From Sulfurimonas sp. (GTDB lineage: Bacteria; Campylobacterota; Campylobacteria; Campylobacterales; Sulfurimonadaceae), in NCBI RefSeq assembly GCF_028714975.1, contig NZ_JAQTLH010000004.1:62001-126000 (forward strand): a DNA stretch of 64,000 bases, written 5' to 3'. Numbering within the stretch: the first letter of the stretch is position 1; the number at the start of each line of letters is the position of its first letter. The position numbers and the translations under genes were made by a program. Positions 17,855 to 26,993 of the stretch are shown one piece after another. The notes under the pieces were generated by a model, which did not search any database, had not been told where the DNA came from, and was given only the letters and a program-made list of their open reading frames with translations.

Positions 17855-19414
17855 ATGATTTTGTTAGATATGAAAAGTAGTAAATCCATCTCTTCACCTC
17901 TGAATCTAACAGGTTTAAATGATAAAACAGATGTGTCATTCTCTGATCTTTTAAAAGGTATAAAAGAGGGTGAGCTTATTCAAAACGGCTCTTTGGTTTT
18001 ATCGCTTGGTGCCGATGAAAAAGTTGTAAAGTCGGTAGAACCTCTTTTAAAAACGGATGATCTCTCCTCTTTTTTAACAAATGAAGATAAATTGCTTTTA
18101 AATAAAGAGCAAGAGTTATTGGAGCTAAATCCGAAACTCACCGCTACGCTTAGTTCTGCAGATGTAAAAACATTGATAGCAGATGCAAAAAATTATCTCA
18201 AAGAAACAATCCAAAATAGTGACGGCTATAAAAACGCAGAGATAAAAGAGCTTCCAAAAACTCTTAGCGGTTTAATAGAAGCTGCTAAAAAATTCGGTAT
18301 TGATATAAGTAAAATAAGTATTGAAGAGGTTAAAACCACTGTTAGTACCGATATACAAGCCGCAAAAAGCGAAGTTTCAACAAAAGCGCTAACCGACACA
18401 AAAGATGAGATTTCGACAAAAGCGGTAGTTGACGCAAAAGATGAGATTTCAACAAGCGTGGAATTTGATGCAAAAGATGAAGTTTTACCAAAAAAAATTG
18501 TTCAAAACACAAAAGCTTTACAAGTAAACGAGAAACAGGTAGTTGCAACAGTTGATAATACTCAAATAACTCAAGAACAACTATCAAACGAAATAAAAAA
18601 TGATGATAAAGTTGTACAAGTTCAAAGAGAGATAAAAGAGACTCCTCTTTTTAAGGCGCAGACCCTAAGCGAACATACGACTACTGAGCAGATAGTTCAA
18701 ACTAAAGCAAATAATTCACTTAAAGCAGATCAAAAAACATCAAAAGATAAATCGGACGAAACACTTAAACTTCTTCTTCGCGATGAAAAGGCATCCATCG
18801 CCGATGCTTCATTAGCGGTCAATTTCTCAGCTGCTGCTAAAGCAGATATATCCGGTATAGCAAAAGAGGGTACAAAAACATTAGAGCAACTTTTACAAGG
18901 TGAATCTTCCGTTGCCGAGCAAAGTCAACCGACTATAAAAACAGATGTGCCTACAACCCATAAAGCCGATAGTTTTGAAGTGAAAATAAATGAAGCAAAA
19001 CAGATGATTAGATACCTTTCAGATGATGTAAAAAATGCTATAGATGAGTATAAATCTCCTTTTACAAGAGTTAAAGTCCAGTTAAATCCGCAACATTTAG
19101 GCGAGGTTGATTTGACCATAGTTCAAAGAGGTAAAAATCTGCATGTAAACATCAGCTCAAACAATACTGCTATTAATACTTTGGCGATAAACGCAAATGA
19201 GTTAAAAGTGCAACTCAATAATAGTGGAATAAATAATGCTACATTAAATTTTAGTAACGGTTCACAAAATAGCGATACAAATGCAGGTGCAGGGCATCAA
19301 CAGAAACAAAATGAGCAAAAACGCGCTCATGAAGAGTATAACTATTTTGAAAATGAAGAGATAGGCGAAGAGATTTTAAGCTCTTTAGAGATTATCGTTC
19401 CAAGATATATATAA
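17855..19414 (+). CDS. fliK: flagellar hook-length control protein FliK
   Basis: FliK measures hook length and switches the export gate to filament proteins. The 519-residue protein has a low-complexity N-terminal two thirds rich in Lys, Asp, Ser and Thr, including a short repeated motif DAKDEIST around residues 180-215, and a conserved C-terminal Flg_hook domain (about 405-470) with VKVQLNPQHLGEVDLTI and the LRxxL-like LKVQLNNSGI. This matches FliK architecture. It is the first gene behind the sigma-54 promoter, and AAAAGGAGCGG is a strong ribosome site. The structured repeat and flgD follow. Confidence 0.88.
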   Translation: MILLDMKSSKSISSPLNLTGLNDKTDVSFSDLLKGIKEGELIQNGSLVLSLGADEKVVKSVEPLLKTDDLSSFLTNEDKLLLNKEQELLELNPKLTATLSSADVKTLIADAKNYLKETIQNSDGYKNAEIKELPKTLSGLIEAAKKFGIDISKISIEEVKTTVSTDIQAAKSEVSTKALTDTKDEISTKAVVDAKDEISTSVEFDAKDEVLPKKIVQNTKALQVNEKQVVATVDNTQITQEQLSNEIKNDDKVVQVQREIKETPLFKAQTLSEHTTTEQIVQTKANNSLKADQKTSKDKSDETLKLLLRDEKASIADASLAVNFSAAAKADISGIAKEGTKTLEQLLQGESSVAEQSQPTIKTDVPTTHKADSFEVKINEAKQMIRYLSDDVKNAIDEYKSPFTRVKVQLNPQHLGEVDLTIVQRGKNLHVNISSNNTAINTLAINANELKVQLNNSGINNATLNFSNGSQNSDTNAGAGHQQKQNEQKRAHEEYNYFENEEIGEEILSSLEIIVPRYI

Positions 19415-19436
19415 ACAGATTTATGAAATAAAATTT

Positions 19437-19535
19437 TTGACACGATAGTGTCAAGCTTTAGTGCCACAGCGGCTAGCGAAGATGGTGGAATTACTTCCGG
19501 CATCGTTTAAAACAAATGGAGGGTTTCCTTCATTT
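19437..19535 (+). repeat. structured intercistronic repeat, type A copy 2
   Basis: Order: hairpin TTGACAC-gata-GTGTCAA (19437-19454), core GCTTTAGTGCC-acagc-GGCTAGCGAAG (19455-19481), hairpin GATG..GGAA-ttac-TTCC..CATC (19481-19504), and hairpin AAATG..CATTT (19514-19535). It lies between fliK and flgD, upstream of the flgD ribosome site AAGGAG. The middle hairpin has a sequence unrelated to copies 1 and 3 but the same position and shape. Confidence 0.78.
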
Positions 19536-19562
19536 TATAAAATAAAATTAAGGAGAAACCCT

Positions 19563-20228
19563 ATGGCAATCACATCAACAGGCTTAAATGCCGCTACAAA
19601 TGCAGAGTATGCTGCTTCAAACAAGACTAAAGATAAGTCGGTTTTAGGAAAAGATGATTTTATGAAGCTTTTGTTGGTTGAGCTTCAACATCAAGATCCG
19701 ACTGAACCGATGGATAGCGAGAAAATTTTAAATCAAACATCGCAGTTGGCAGGCTTAGAGGCTACCGAGAATACAAATAAAGCACTTGCGGCTCTAGCTG
19801 CTTCTATGAGTAGCTCACAGCAGTTTAGTACGATTTCCGCAATAGGAAAAACAGCAGATTTGGGAAGCAATGCCATAACGCTGGACAAAGGAAAAAGCAC
19901 TAATTTTGAGGTTTACTTTCCGGATAATATAAAAAAAGGAACTATAGATATATTGGATAAAAACGGAAACAAAGTAAAAACGCTAGATGTTGGCACAAAC
20001 AGCAAAGGCGTATATAAATTTGAGTGGGATGGAACAAACCAAAATAAAAATGCAGTAGACAGCGGGATATATTATGCAACGGCTTCATATACAAATCCGG
20101 CCGGAGATGCATTAAAAACCAGAGTCGGTGCTTATCCGATAGAGTCCGTAAAGTTTGATAGCGGAAAAACTTATGTTAAATTAGGCTCTAGCTATGTTCC
20201 GCTAGAAAATGTAAAAGAAGTCTACTAA
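19563..20228 (+). CDS. flgD: flagellar hook assembly (capping) protein FlgD
   Basis: FlgD caps the growing hook. The N-terminal signature DFMKLLLVELQHQDPTEPMD (about residues 32-51) and NQTSQLAGLE are diagnostic. The central part has the FlgD Ig-like/tudor region with DILDKNGNKVKTLD and KFEWDGTNQNKNAVDSGIY. ATG 19563 with AAGGAG upstream is the start; an earlier in-frame start at 19461 would translate the structured repeat and is rejected. Length 221 residues. Followed by the FlgE paralogue after 10 bases. Confidence 0.95.
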   Translation: MAITSTGLNAATNAEYAASNKTKDKSVLGKDDFMKLLLVELQHQDPTEPMDSEKILNQTSQLAGLEATENTNKALAALAASMSSSQQFSTISAIGKTADLGSNAITLDKGKSTNFEVYFPDNIKKGTIDILDKNGNKVKTLDVGTNSKGVYKFEWDGTNQNKNAVDSGIYYATASYTNPAGDALKTRVGAYPIESVKFDSGKTYVKLGSSYVPLENVKEVY

Positions 20229-20238
20229 GGATTTTTTC

Positions 20239-21498
20239 ATGATGACTCAAGCTTTTTATACGGGAATAAACGGTATACAAACGCATCAATCAGGTATTGA
20301 TGTTATTGCCGACAATTTGTCAAATATAAGTACCGTCGGGTTCCGCAGTTACAGTGCGGAATTTTCATCATTATTTGAAGAGGCATTAAATACTTCCTCC
20401 GGTTTATCGAGCATAGACAGCGGTATCGGGCTCGGTGCAACGCTGAGTAGTGTCTCTATGAATGAAGATCGCGGCTCTTTTATGTTGAGTGATAGAAGTA
20501 CTGATTTGGCTATCTTGGGTGACGGTTGGTTTGGTATTCAAAGTAACGGAAGATCTATTTATACTCGTGATGGAGCTTTTACATTTGATGCGAATAGAGA
20601 TCTGGTAACCAATGACGGTTACTATGTGCTAGGAACGATGGGGAGTAATATAACCGACGGTGTTTTGACTGAACAATTAGCCGAAGTTGGACTCGGTGAA
20701 GCTTCCGCTCAAGAAAAACTTCGTTTTCCCGAAAATCTGCTTTTTCCGGTTCAACCGACAACCGAAGTAAAGTTTCAAGGAAATTTAAGCGTTGAAAATA
20801 CGACAAGAGTTGTAAGTGCAAAAGCTATTGATGCTAAAGGCGATAAAAACAATATAAGATTAGAGTTTACTCAGGTAGATCCGCAGGTTGCACCGGGAAT
20901 TCAATGGAATGTCGTAGCTACTTCACAAAGCTTGGACGGTCAGAAGATATATGATACACAAACCGGTGTTGTCAAGTTTGATGAATCGGGTGCATTAATT
21001 TCAAATACGCTATCGACGATAGACAATAACGGTGCAGCCGTAAATATAAATGCAGGCAGCGCATATGACGGTATAACATCAATTAGCGGCGAGTTTTATG
21101 CTTCAAGCTCATCAAACGGAATCGAAGCGGGAGAGCTTGCCGGTTATGATATAAATAGAAACGGTGAAATAGTAGCAACATTTACAAACGGAATACAAAG
21201 CAGTGTCGGAGCTATAGCGGTTTACCATTTTGCAAACGACAGAGGTTTGGAAAAAGTAAGCGGAACTAGATTTGCAGAGTCTTCAAATAGCGGTAAACCA
21301 ATCTTTTTTAAAGATGCTCAAGGCAAAAATATAGTCGGAACCGATATAACTAACTATAAACTTGAGAGCTCAAATGTAAAAATCGAAGTAGCTCTAAGCG
21401 AAATGATTATTATGCAAAGAGCATATGATGCAAACTCAAAATCCATAACGACGGCAGATGAGATGATGCAAAAAGCTTTAAGCATGGATGCATCATAA
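20239..21498 (+). CDS. flagellar hook-basal body protein, FlgE/F/G family (short FlgE paralogue)
   Basis: The N-terminal rod/hook signature GINGIQTHQSGIDVIADNLS and NISTVGFRSYSAEFSSLFEE is present, as is the C-terminal coil ending NVKIEVALSEMIIMQRAYDA with SKSITTADEMMQKAL. These pack as the hook-rod D0/D1 core. At 419 residues it is far shorter than the 928-residue FlgE downstream, so it may be a second hook or hook-rod junction protein. It lies in the fliK-flgD transcript. Confidence 0.85.
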   Translation: MMTQAFYTGINGIQTHQSGIDVIADNLSNISTVGFRSYSAEFSSLFEEALNTSSGLSSIDSGIGLGATLSSVSMNEDRGSFMLSDRSTDLAILGDGWFGIQSNGRSIYTRDGAFTFDANRDLVTNDGYYVLGTMGSNITDGVLTEQLAEVGLGEASAQEKLRFPENLLFPVQPTTEVKFQGNLSVENTTRVVSAKAIDAKGDKNNIRLEFTQVDPQVAPGIQWNVVATSQSLDGQKIYDTQTGVVKFDESGALISNTLSTIDNNGAAVNINAGSAYDGITSISGEFYASSSSNGIEAGELAGYDINRNGEIVATFTNGIQSSVGAIAVYHFANDRGLEKVSGTRFAESSNSGKPIFFKDAQGKNIVGTDITNYKLESSNVKIEVALSEMIIMQRAYDANSKSITTADEMMQKALSMDAS

Positions 21499-21502
21499 AT
21501 TT

Positions 21503-21516
21503 GGAACACAAAATGC
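21503..21516 (+). promoter_or_regulatory. sigma-54 promoter for flgE
   Basis: TTGGAACACAAAATGCTA has GG at 21503-21504 and GC at 21515-21516, again exactly ten bases apart. It begins three bases after the preceding stop codon. Predicted start is about 21528, giving a ~100-base leader before the flgE ATG. Confidence 0.8.
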
Positions 21517-21628
21517 TACTGATATTTACTATTTAAAAAAAAATTTACCTTAAGTGCTTTGTGCCGATAGACTATCTAAACAGAGTAAATATCTGCTTGA
21601 TGTTATAAATTAATTAAAAGGAACTAAC

Positions 21629-24415
21629 ATGTTGAAATCACTCTATTCAGGTGTATCCGGACTGCAATCACATCAAGTTGCGATGGATATTGAGTCTAAT
21701 AATATCGCAAATGTCAATACCGTAGGTTATAAGTATTCTCGTGCCAATTTTTCGGATCTTCTTGCTCAAACTAAAGCCATAGCTACTGCTCCTCAGGGCG
21801 AGTTGGGCGGTAAAAATCCGGTTCAAGTCGGGCTTGGATCTACGGTTAGTTCAATGACTCGTATATTTTCACAGGGTTCGGTACAAAATTCGGATAAAAA
21901 TACCGATGTCGCTATTCAGGGTGACGGATTTTTTATCATCTCTCCTGATGGCGGAAATACTTATAAGTATACCCGTTCCGGAGACTTTAAATTTGACGCT
22001 ACCGGAAATTTTGTCGACAATAACGGATTTATTGTTCAAGGATGGCTTAGAGATTCAAAAACCGGACTTGTAGATGCAACGGCACCGATTACAAATATAA
22101 ATATTCCTCCGGGACTTACGACTCCTGCAGAACCGACACAAAATGTTGTCATCAAAGCAAATCTTGCTTCAGGACCTCTTATAGATACATTTTCGGCTGC
22201 GTATAGAGTTCCTGCCGGAACACCAAATAGCATTACAAACCCCGGACAGGGAGACGCAATTGATGCAAACGGAAATGTTATTGAAGCGGATAATATGGGC
22301 GTTATGTTCAATGAAAAAGGTGAGGCATTTAGTCTGCAAGCAGGTCAAGGTGTCTGGGCATCTTTTAAAAATTCTGAAGTTGTTTCAGCCGCTCAAGTGC
22401 AGGCATCAAGCTATGCATCGGGAACGGTTGTAAGTGATGATGCTCTTACGGATGCTTCTTTAAATATTACGATTGACGGGGTAAATGTTGTAGTGACTGA
22501 TGCTGCTATTGCAGATGTTCATACTGCCGCTGAAAACGGTGCAAGATATGTAACTGCTATCAATAATACACTCACCACGGCCGGTAAAATAGGTATAACG
22601 GCTGCATATGACAACATTACGGGACAAATTAAAATAACCAATACAAATGCGGCACCTATTGCTATGACGGTTGCTGCGGCAGGGGCAAGCGGTCTTGTCG
22701 CTACACCCGTAATAGGCGGAAATCAGCTTAATATTACATTTACACTTGATAACGGTGATACAAAAACAATCACGACTTCGGGCGGAACAGGTACGGAGAG
22801 TGCAACGCAAAATGCCGTAAGATATGTATCTGCAATTAATGCACAGACATCTACAACGGGCATAACAGCTTCTTATGATACCGTAAGCGGCAAAATTACG
22901 TTAGTAAACCCAAATAACAGCAACCTTTCATCGCATAATATTAAATTGACAACAGTGGGAGCAAATGATAACAGCGGTTTTGCTGCAGCAACAAGCGTAA
23001 CAGCCTATAAATACCAGTATGACTCAAGCGGTCCGGATGCATCTGTAAATATGGATAAAAAATTTACAACTATTGCTGATTTGCGCTATGCTATGGAGCA
23101 GCAGGCTCGTACTATAATTATTACGACACCTGCAACAACTTCGGTAACTGTCGGCGCATCAGTTGCAAATAATTCATTACAGCTTGATATAAATGGAAAT
23201 ACAATTACAATACCTACTACGGGAGCTGATACTGCAGATAATAATGGGGTATATTATGCGGCTGAGATTAATTTGCAGTTGGCTGGATACGGTATAACGG
23301 ATATAGCGGCAGTTTATGATAACACGACAGATACGTTAACTATACAAAATTATAATATAACGGTACCGGCAATAATAAATAATATTACAGAGGGTGAAGC
23401 AGCTTTAACAACATTCGTAGATCCGACTACTATTCTTGTAGCAACAGAAAATATTACTCTTAATAATATTGAGCTAAAAGTTAACGAACAAGGAAAATTT
23501 GAGCTTTCAAACCCTGGCGGTTCTGCAGGTGATTATGATATCAACTTGGCTATTACTGGGATTAATGCAAGTAGTATTGCAGGCGGCGGTATAACTGAAA
23601 ATACGCGTTTTACAAGAAGTATGGAAGCACTTAATGCAACGATTCCCACAGGAAGTACGGGAAAAGCCTTTTCGCAAAGTTTTAATGCTGCAACACATTC
23701 GGCAAGTATAGATATCTTTGACTCGCTTGGAACAAAACATACGCTCCGAACAGAGTATAGAAAACTTGCAGTAGATGCTGAAACAGGGAGCACATGGAGT
23801 ATGAAAGTGAGCGTGCCTGAGCCGGCAGTTATTGATACGGAAGCACCATTGAATGAGAAAATGGGTTCTATAAGATTTAATAATGACGGATCGCTTGCAA
23901 CATATACACCGCCGAATGTCTCTTTTACGGCAAATAACGGTTCTGCACCAAATCAGCAAGTGGCGTTGGAACTAGGAACCGCAAATGGCTTTGACGGTAT
24001 GACGAGTTTTGACTCAAAATCATCAACATCAGGTATCTCTCAGGATGGTTATACAGGTGGGGATTTGGTTGGAATCAGGATAGATCAGAGCGGTACTTTA
24101 GTCGGTTCATTTAGTAACGGTAGAAGTTTCGGTTTGGCACAAATCGGTATGGCGAAGTTTACAAATAACGAAGGTCTCTCAACCGAGGGCGGAAATGTTT
24201 ATATACAAACTGCCAACTCGGGCGATCCGATTATCGGAACTGCCGCAACGGCAGGTCGCGGATTTATGCAGTCGGCTGCGCTTGAATCATCTAATGTTGA
24301 TTTGTCTCGTTCATTAACACAGCTTATAATTATTCAAAGAGGATATCAGGCAAACGGTAAAACTATTACCACTTCCGATGACCTTCTTGAGACTTTAATA
24401 GGTCTAAAACGATAA
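21629..24415 (+). CDS. flgE: flagellar hook protein FlgE, large epsilon-type
   Basis: The main hook subunit, secreted through the flagellar export apparatus. N-terminal SLYSGVSGLQSHQVAMDIES and C-terminal NVDLSRSLTQLIIIQRGYQA are the conserved D0/D1 helices. At 928 residues it is about twice the enterobacterial length, as in other Campylobacterota, because of surface-domain insertions. Residues ~277-353, ~365-452 and ~513-590 are three diverged copies of one module with a (R/Y)Y(V/A)xxIN segment followed by GI-T/A-A-x-YD and a (Q/K/T)(I/L)T(I/L)xN strand, similar to flagellin/hook IN motifs. AAAAGGAA is the ribosome site. Confidence 0.95.
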   Translation: MLKSLYSGVSGLQSHQVAMDIESNNIANVNTVGYKYSRANFSDLLAQTKAIATAPQGELGGKNPVQVGLGSTVSSMTRIFSQGSVQNSDKNTDVAIQGDGFFIISPDGGNTYKYTRSGDFKFDATGNFVDNNGFIVQGWLRDSKTGLVDATAPITNINIPPGLTTPAEPTQNVVIKANLASGPLIDTFSAAYRVPAGTPNSITNPGQGDAIDANGNVIEADNMGVMFNEKGEAFSLQAGQGVWASFKNSEVVSAAQVQASSYASGTVVSDDALTDASLNITIDGVNVVVTDAAIADVHTAAENGARYVTAINNTLTTAGKIGITAAYDNITGQIKITNTNAAPIAMTVAAAGASGLVATPVIGGNQLNITFTLDNGDTKTITTSGGTGTESATQNAVRYVSAINAQTSTTGITASYDTVSGKITLVNPNNSNLSSHNIKLTTVGANDNSGFAAATSVTAYKYQYDSSGPDASVNMDKKFTTIADLRYAMEQQARTIIITTPATTSVTVGASVANNSLQLDINGNTITIPTTGADTADNNGVYYAAEINLQLAGYGITDIAAVYDNTTDTLTIQNYNITVPAIINNITEGEAALTTFVDPTTILVATENITLNNIELKVNEQGKFELSNPGGSAGDYDINLAITGINASSIAGGGITENTRFTRSMEALNATIPTGSTGKAFSQSFNAATHSASIDIFDSLGTKHTLRTEYRKLAVDAETGSTWSMKVSVPEPAVIDTEAPLNEKMGSIRFNNDGSLATYTPPNVSFTANNGSAPNQQVALELGTANGFDGMTSFDSKSSTSGISQDGYTGGDLVGIRIDQSGTLVGSFSNGRSFGLAQIGMAKFTNNEGLSTEGGNVYIQTANSGDPIIGTAATAGRGFMQSAALESSNVDLSRSLTQLIIIQRGYQANGKTITTSDDLLETLIGLKR

Positions 24416-24432
24416 TTTAACTCTACTTTGTT

Positions 24433-24462
24433 ATAATTCCTTCAAATTAATGAAGGAATTAT
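24433..24462. promoter_or_regulatory. perfect 12-bp inverted repeat over the purT promoter and ribosome site
   Basis: ATAATTCCTTCA (24433-24444) and TGAAGGAATTAT (24451-24462) are perfect complements around AATTAA. The left arm contains most of a TATAAT (24432-24437) and the right arm contains the AAGGAA ribosome site. The right arm ends one base before the purT ATG. It could be an operator, a translation-blocking hairpin, or the flgE terminator. Confidence 0.55.
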
Positions 24463-24463
24463 C

Positions 24464-25627
24464 ATGCGTTTTTCTGCTCCTCTTAAATCAAACTCAAAAA
24501 AAGTAATGCTTCTAGGTTCAGGTGAACTTGGTCGTGAAGTGGCTATTGAAGCTCAAAGACTCGGTCTTGAGGTAATAGCAGTAGATAGATACCAAAATGC
24601 TCCCGCTCATCATGTGGCACACAGAAGCTATGTAGTAAATATGCAAGATAAAAACGCTCTTTTAGAGATTATCTACCGCGAAAAACCGGATTTTATCCTT
24701 CCTGAAATCGAAGCTATAAGTATAGATGCTCTTTTTGCCGCAGAAGATAAAGGCTACAATGTTATACCAAATGCTTCTGCTGTTAGTAAAACAATGAACA
24801 GAAAAAACATCCGCACTTTTGCGGCTGAGGTTTTGGGGCTTAAAACAGGACCGTATGAGTTTGTAACAACAAAAGAGGGCTTAAGAGAAGCGGCTCTTCG
24901 TATGGGTTTTCCATGTGTTATAAAACCTGTTATGAGCAGTTCCGGACACGGTCAAAGCGTTGCAAGAAGCATAGACGATATCGATGCTTCATGGGAGATG
25001 GCAAAGGAAGCTCGCGGCGATGCAAGTGAACTTATAGTTGAGGCATTTATAGATTTTGATTATGAGATAACGATGCTAACAGCTAGAAACGGTAAAGAGA
25101 CTGTTTTTTGCGAACCGATAGGGCATGAGCAAAGAGACGGTGATTATGTCTTCTCATGGCAGCCGATGCAGATGAGCGAGTTGGCAAAAGAGAGGGCGCA
25201 AGAGATGGCTAAAACTATTACCGACGGTCTTGGCGGTCGCGGTATCTTTGGAGTCGAGTTATTTGTAAAAGGGGATGAGGTTTATTTTAGTGAAGTCTCT
25301 CCTCGTCCGCACGACACGGGAATGGTAACACTCATCACGCAGTCTCAAAGTGAATTTGCGCTTCATTTAAGAGCAGTACTCGGTCTTCCGCTTGGATTTA
25401 CATTTTACGGTGAAGGTGCAAGTGCCGCATTTAAGTCGGAAGTTCATAACTACGCTCCGGTCGTCGATGTAGATGAGACTCTATTTAGCGACAACAGTTT
25501 TGTGCGAATCTTTGGCAAGCCTGAAGCTCACAAAGGCAGAAGACTTGCAGTCGCACTTGTATTTGACAAAGTAGAAAAAGCACTTGAGAAAGCCAGAGAG
25601 TTGATAACAAAAGTAAAAGACGCGTAG
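24464..25627 (+). CDS. purT: formate-dependent phosphoribosylglycinamide formyltransferase (GAR transformylase 2)
   Basis: PurT is an ATP-grasp ligase that forms formyl-GAR from formate in purine synthesis. Visible features: the N-terminal [17 protein letters not shown] nucleotide fold, the ATP-grasp lid and strand segments ([17 protein letters not shown]), [20 protein letters not shown] metal-site strand, and [18 protein letters not shown]. The 387-residue length is standard. A palindrome covers its ribosome site. The next gene starts two bases after the stop, so they are probably co-transcribed. Confidence 0.96.
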   Translation: MRFSAPLKSNSKKVMLLGSGELGREVAIEAQRLGLEVIAVDRYQNAPAHHVAHRSYVVNMQDKNALLEIIYREKPDFILPEIEAISIDALFAAEDKGYNVIPNASAVSKTMNRKNIRTFAAEVLGLKTGPYEFVTTKEGLREAALRMGFPCVIKPVMSSSGHGQSVARSIDDIDASWEMAKEARGDASELIVEAFIDFDYEITMLTARNGKETVFCEPIGHEQRDGDYVFSWQPMQMSELAKERAQEMAKTITDGLGGRGIFGVELFVKGDEVYFSEVSPRPHDTGMVTLITQSQSEFALHLRAVLGLPLGFTFYGEGASAAFKSEVHNYAPVVDVDETLFSDNSFVRIFGKPEAHKGRRLAVALVFDKVEKALEKARELITKVKDA

Positions 25628-25629
25628 TT

Positions 25630-26568
25630 ATGAAAATAGTTCTACTCGATACTTTGACTTTTGGCGATACGGATTTAAGCGCTTTTTATGAGCTGGCGGA
25701 GGTAGAAGTTTTTGCTACGACTTCAAAAGAACAAACACAAGAGCGTATAACTAACGCCGATGTTATAGTTACTAACAAAGTTGTTATAACCGATGTGCAT
25801 ATGTCAAACGCTCCAAAGCTAAAACTTATTTGCGTTGCGGCAACAGGTATGAACAATGTCGATTTGGAAGCTGCAAAAAAAAGAGGCATTGAGGTGAAAA
25901 ACGTTTCAGGCTACTCGACGGCTTCGGTTATTGGGCACACTTTTTCTATGCTTTTTTATCTTGTAGGGCACTCTAAATATTATGATGAGTATGTCAAAGA
26001 CGGTTCTTATTCAAAAAGCCCTATTTTTACGGATATAACAAAACCGTTTTTTGAAGTAAAAGGCAAAAAATGGGGAATTATCGGTTTGGGAACTATAGGT
26101 CGTGGAGTTGCAGCCGTTGCAGAGGCGTTTGGTGCAGAGATTTGCTACTTCTCTACAAGCGGTAAAAACAGCTCAAAAGATTATACGCAAGTAGAACTAA
26201 ACGAACTTCTTAAAAGTTGTGACATCATCTCTATTCATGCACCTCTAAACGAGAAAACGCTCAATCTTTTAGGGTATGAACAGTTGTTAATGTGTAGAGA
26301 CGGAGCCGTAATTTTAAATCTTGGACGCGGCGGAATCATCGATGAGGAGGCAGTTGCACGCATTGTGGATGAAAAAAATATCTATTTTGGTTTGGATGTC
26401 TTAAGTCGTGAACCGATGGAACAAAATCATCCTCTTTTGAATGTGAAAAACAGAGATAATCTCTACATAACGCCTCATATAGCATGGGCTAGTGTTGAAG
26501 CAAGAGCAAAACTCATTGAGGGAGTAGTGCATAATATCAAATCTTTTTTAGAGCAAAATCATAGCTGA
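25630..26568 (+). CDS. D-2-hydroxyacid dehydrogenase (NAD-dependent)
   Basis: A Rossmann-fold dehydrogenase of the glycerate/hydroxypyruvate reductase group. The nucleotide-binding GLGTIGRG is at about residues 153-160. Catalytic residues fall in place: Arg in LNLGRGGIIDE, Glu in VLSREPMEQNHPLL and His in ITPHIAWAS (about 281-289). Length 312 fits. Exact substrate (glycerate, hydroxypyruvate, lactate) cannot be told. The stop codon at 26566-26568 overlaps the apparent start of yqaA. Confidence 0.9.
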   Translation: MKIVLLDTLTFGDTDLSAFYELAEVEVFATTSKEQTQERITNADVIVTNKVVITDVHMSNAPKLKLICVAATGMNNVDLEAAKKRGIEVKNVSGYSTASVIGHTFSMLFYLVGHSKYYDEYVKDGSYSKSPIFTDITKPFFEVKGKKWGIIGLGTIGRGVAAVAEAFGAEICYFSTSGKNSSKDYTQVELNELLKSCDIISIHAPLNEKTLNLLGYEQLLMCRDGAVILNLGRGGIIDEEAVARIVDEKNIYFGLDVLSREPMEQNHPLLNVKNRDNLYITPHIAWASVEARAKLIEGVVHNIKSFLEQNHS

Positions 26569-26965
26569 GATAACACTTTTTTTATCGGCTTTTTTGGCGG
26601 CAACTATTTTGCCATTTAGCTCTGAAGTTGCATTTCTTGCGGCTTTGGCTAACGATATGTCAAAAGCAAATGCGCTTATCTTCGCTTCGAGTGGAAATAT
26701 TCTTGCCATAATGCTAAACTATTTTCTGGGCTTATGGTTTTATGAAAAAACCAAAACAAAACTTCTTTCTTCAAAAATAGGAACAGCGGCGTATAACCAT
26801 GGACATCGTTACGGCTACTATGCACTTTTGTTCTCGTGGCTTCCGATTATCGGCGACCCGCTAACACTTGTAGCCGGAGTTGTTAGGCTTAGGTTTGTTT
26901 GGTTTGTTATAATAGCGGCAACACTAAGAGTTGCAAGATACTACGCGCTAACGCTTGTGGTATAA
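26561..26965 (+). CDS. yqaA: YqaA-family (SNARE-associated/DedA-like) membrane protein, start uncertain
   Basis: The sequence LAATILPFSSEVAFLAAL through FSWLPIIGDPLTLVAGVVRL matches the YqaA family, integral membrane proteins of unknown transport role. The first canonical start is TTG at 26594, but that would cut off about ten residues of the first hydrophobic segment that homologues have. The frame is open back to 26552 and reads SKIIAEITLFLSAFLAA. No ATG, GTG or TTG exists there; only ATC 26558 and ATA 26561/26570. I list ATA 26561, overlapping the previous stop, as a tentative start by coupling. Confidence 0.7.
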   Translation: MAEITLFLSAFLAATILPFSSEVAFLAALANDMSKANALIFASSGNILAIMLNYFLGLWFYEKTKTKLLSSKIGTAAYNHGHRYGYYALLFSWLPIIGDPLTLVAGVVRLRFVWFVIIAATLRVARYYALTLVV

Positions 26966-26993
26966 TGATTATATTTTATAGATAGGCATAGAT

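Noticed and set aside
19461-19562. Extended FlgD start at 19461
   Set aside because: The added 34 residues come from the structured repeat, while ATG 19563 has AAGGAG and matches FlgD starts.
21563-21570. Sigma-28-like GCCGATAG before flgE
   Set aside because: The -10 form fits, but no TAAA-type -35 is found at the proper distance; the sigma-54 site nearby is far better.
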